Shown piece after piece: positions 21,469 to 64,000 of a DNA stretch of 64,000 nt (position 1 is the stretch's first letter; each line of letters opens with the position of its first letter). The notes beneath the pieces were generated by a model that ran no database searches, had not been told where the DNA came from, and saw only the letters and a list, made by a program, of their open reading frames with translations. The position numbers were made by a program, and so were the translations under genes. This DNA comes from Acheta domesticus. Its lineage: Eukaryota > Arthropoda > Insecta > Orthoptera > Gryllidae. The stretch lies in assembly GCA_031308135.1 (NCBI GenBank), contig JAHLJT010000631.1, positions 154,707,276-154,771,275 on the forward strand, read 5' to 3'.

Positions 21469-22448
21469 AGGACAAAATGTGCTTTTGAGGCCGGGCGTTC
21501 AATACAAGTAGTATTTTGCGGCAGCTGCACTACCGCCTCTGTTTACCATGGTAACGGATTCCAAAGCTCAGCTTCGTCGCCAGTGCACATAAATACTACT
21601 TACGTCCAATTTCTTGCTTATATTTGAGTACTGTGTCAATGTCGTGTCTATTTTATATCTTTGTGTTACTTAGTACAGATTACAAGTAGAATTTGGGGTC
21701 CAATGTAAGGGGAAGGACACAAGTAGATTGCTCGAACTGATTAGGTAGAAGTTAGATTTAAAGTAATGTGTCTGAAGAGCATTACATGATGTAAAAGAGC
21801 ATTACTTAAAGTAGTCTATAATTTATTGATGAGGATTCAGAGAAGTAAAAATTTAAATGCATTTTAACCCATTAAATATATATCCATTATCCAATTTTAT
21901 TCATGTTGCTTATTGCATGGCATTTAACGCTTTAACATTCAGAAAATTATTGAAATCTTCACAAATTTCTTGAAAATGGCAATGATTCAATTTTCACCAT
22001 TTCATTGCCTCCTTTTTTCCCCCTTAAATCTTCCTACATTAAAAAATATTTTCTTCTAAAATTAAGAAATATTTTCACAATGATTTTGCATTTAATTTAT
22101 TTTTGTAATTGACTTCTTGTTACTCTTGAGAGTGAGATATTTGTTTCTCTGAAGAGAACGTTTTGTATTTTTTCTTCAAAAGTGTAGTTTTACACTTAAT
22201 GGACAATTAAGTTTATTGTAATTTGCTTTCTTTATTGTGGAAGAAGAATTTATCAAAGTACGTAACTCACAAGAATCTTTCTGAGATAATGGTTTGAAAG
22301 ATATTGCCAGGGAAAGAAGGTTATTGGTGTCAAAGCATTAGTAAAAGTCTTTGATAGCTGCTAAATCTCATTTCAATACTACTTTGGCCCACTGTCATAA
22401 GATTAACTGTTGCAATAAATTACACAAGATAATTCATCCACAAACAAA
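21469..22448 (+). promoter_or_regulatory. Probable promoter and 5' UTR region of DNAI7
   Basis: The first ~150 bp are less AT-rich than the surroundings and contain an X-box-like palindrome. No interspersed repeat covers this stretch, unlike the rest of the window. The start codon exon ends at 22451. The transcription start cannot be placed from the sequence. Confidence 0.5.
21542..21555 (+). promoter_or_regulatory. RFX X-box-like motif
   Basis: TTTACCATGGTAAC contains the perfect 12-bp palindrome TTACCATGGTAA and differs from the ideal X-box GTTACCATGGTAAC at one base. RFX factors bind such sites upstream of ciliary and axonemal genes; the next gene downstream is an axonemal dynein factor. 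The distance to the ATG is about 0.9 kb. Confidence 0.6.
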
Positions 22449-63529
<41,081 letters not shown>

Positions 63530-64000
63530 GTGAGTCATTATTTTTCATATTTTATTTTCTAATTCTACTCATGTAAAATTGTTTATTTGCAATTTGAAGT
63601 TACATTATATTTATTTGCATTTGCATCATGGTATCTAAAAATTAAAATTTACAAATTTAATTATACATTTAATAACTTTTTTATAAGTTTAAAAAAAGCG
63701 TTTCCATTTTACCTATTTCGTATGCGGGCAGAGATTGAGAGAAAAGTGTCCATGTGAGTCCAGTCTGTGTCCATGCGAGAGGTGTCGATGCAGGAGCGGA
63801 TCCAAGGGGGGGTCACGGGGGTCATGACCCCCCCCCAAATGATGAACCGTCACAATTTTGTGAGAAACTCTAACATATCTAAAGAAAACTGAGAAACTGG
63901 TAACCTTTCCAGTGTCCCTTCGGAATCGGGACTGACCGAGACATTTTTGAGACATTTTCAGACAATTCTAGAAATTTCTAAAAATTTAGCACTGCTGAAA
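63530..64000. other. Start of DNAI7 intron 6, with a transposon-like end
   Basis: AT-rich, then near 63790 GGAGCGGATCCAAGGGGGGG with an inverted partner (GTCACGGGGGTCATGACCCC, ten C). This looks like a transposon terminus; the element extends out of the window. Confidence 0.4.

Overview
The window is nuclear DNA from an arthropod, most likely an insect. It has introns with GT-AG borders, heavy AT bias, mariner, Ty3/Gypsy, Ty1/Copia, Jockey-type and R1-type elements, and a nuclear copy of mitochondrial ND5 in which AGA stands at conserved serine positions (invertebrate mitochondrial code). No prokaryotic genes or operons are present. The species cannot be named from this sequence. HOST GENE: the only host gene I can support is the 5' part of DNAI7 (CASC1 family, an axonemal dynein factor) on the + strand. 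Six phase-consistent exons lie at 22449-22451 (ATG only), 22610-22698, 23049-23235, 23312-23452, 61065-61139 and 63330-63529, and the gene runs off the right edge. A near-perfect RFX X-box palindrome (21542-21555) lies about 0.9 kb upstream of the ATG. Intron 4 is about 37.6 kb and is almost wholly transposon-derived; intron 5 holds the ND5 NUMT. LAYOUT: 1-4450 is AT-rich DNA, ~170-bp satellite-like units and copies of a ~1.6-kb non-coding repeat (family A). 4612-13682 is a mariner/IS630-type transposon split by a Gypsy element (4790-11605), one LTR of which is split in turn by a 2.2-kb P-like element with a decayed THAP domain (9327-11508). 13772-14575 is a small TIR element. 14709-17465 is a 5'-truncated Copia. 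18085-19930 is a truncated LINE. 19931-21468 is family A. 21469-23452 is the DNAI7 promoter and first exons. 24703-26275 is a full-length antisense family A copy. 29476-31716 is a second mariner copy. 32745-41637 is a large foldback element whose arms are inverted arrays of a ~160-bp satellite, with mariner-like termini and a Jockey-type LINE in the middle. 43682-57155 is one Copia insertion whose 5' LTR is split by an 8.7-kb TIR element carrying further nested repeats. 57760-60320 is half a hairpin element into which a (GT)n tract and an R1-clade LINE are inserted (target preference for (CA)n, as in Waldo-type LINEs). HOW THE PIECES RELATE: every coding retroelement in the window (nine of nine) lies on the minus strand, antisense to DNAI7. 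Every transposase, gag and pol reading frame is broken or truncated. The near-identity of several repeat pairs (the two LINE copies, the foldback arms) implies recent activity. Most calls come from translated motifs and direct reading of repeats and target duplications; no database search was possible.
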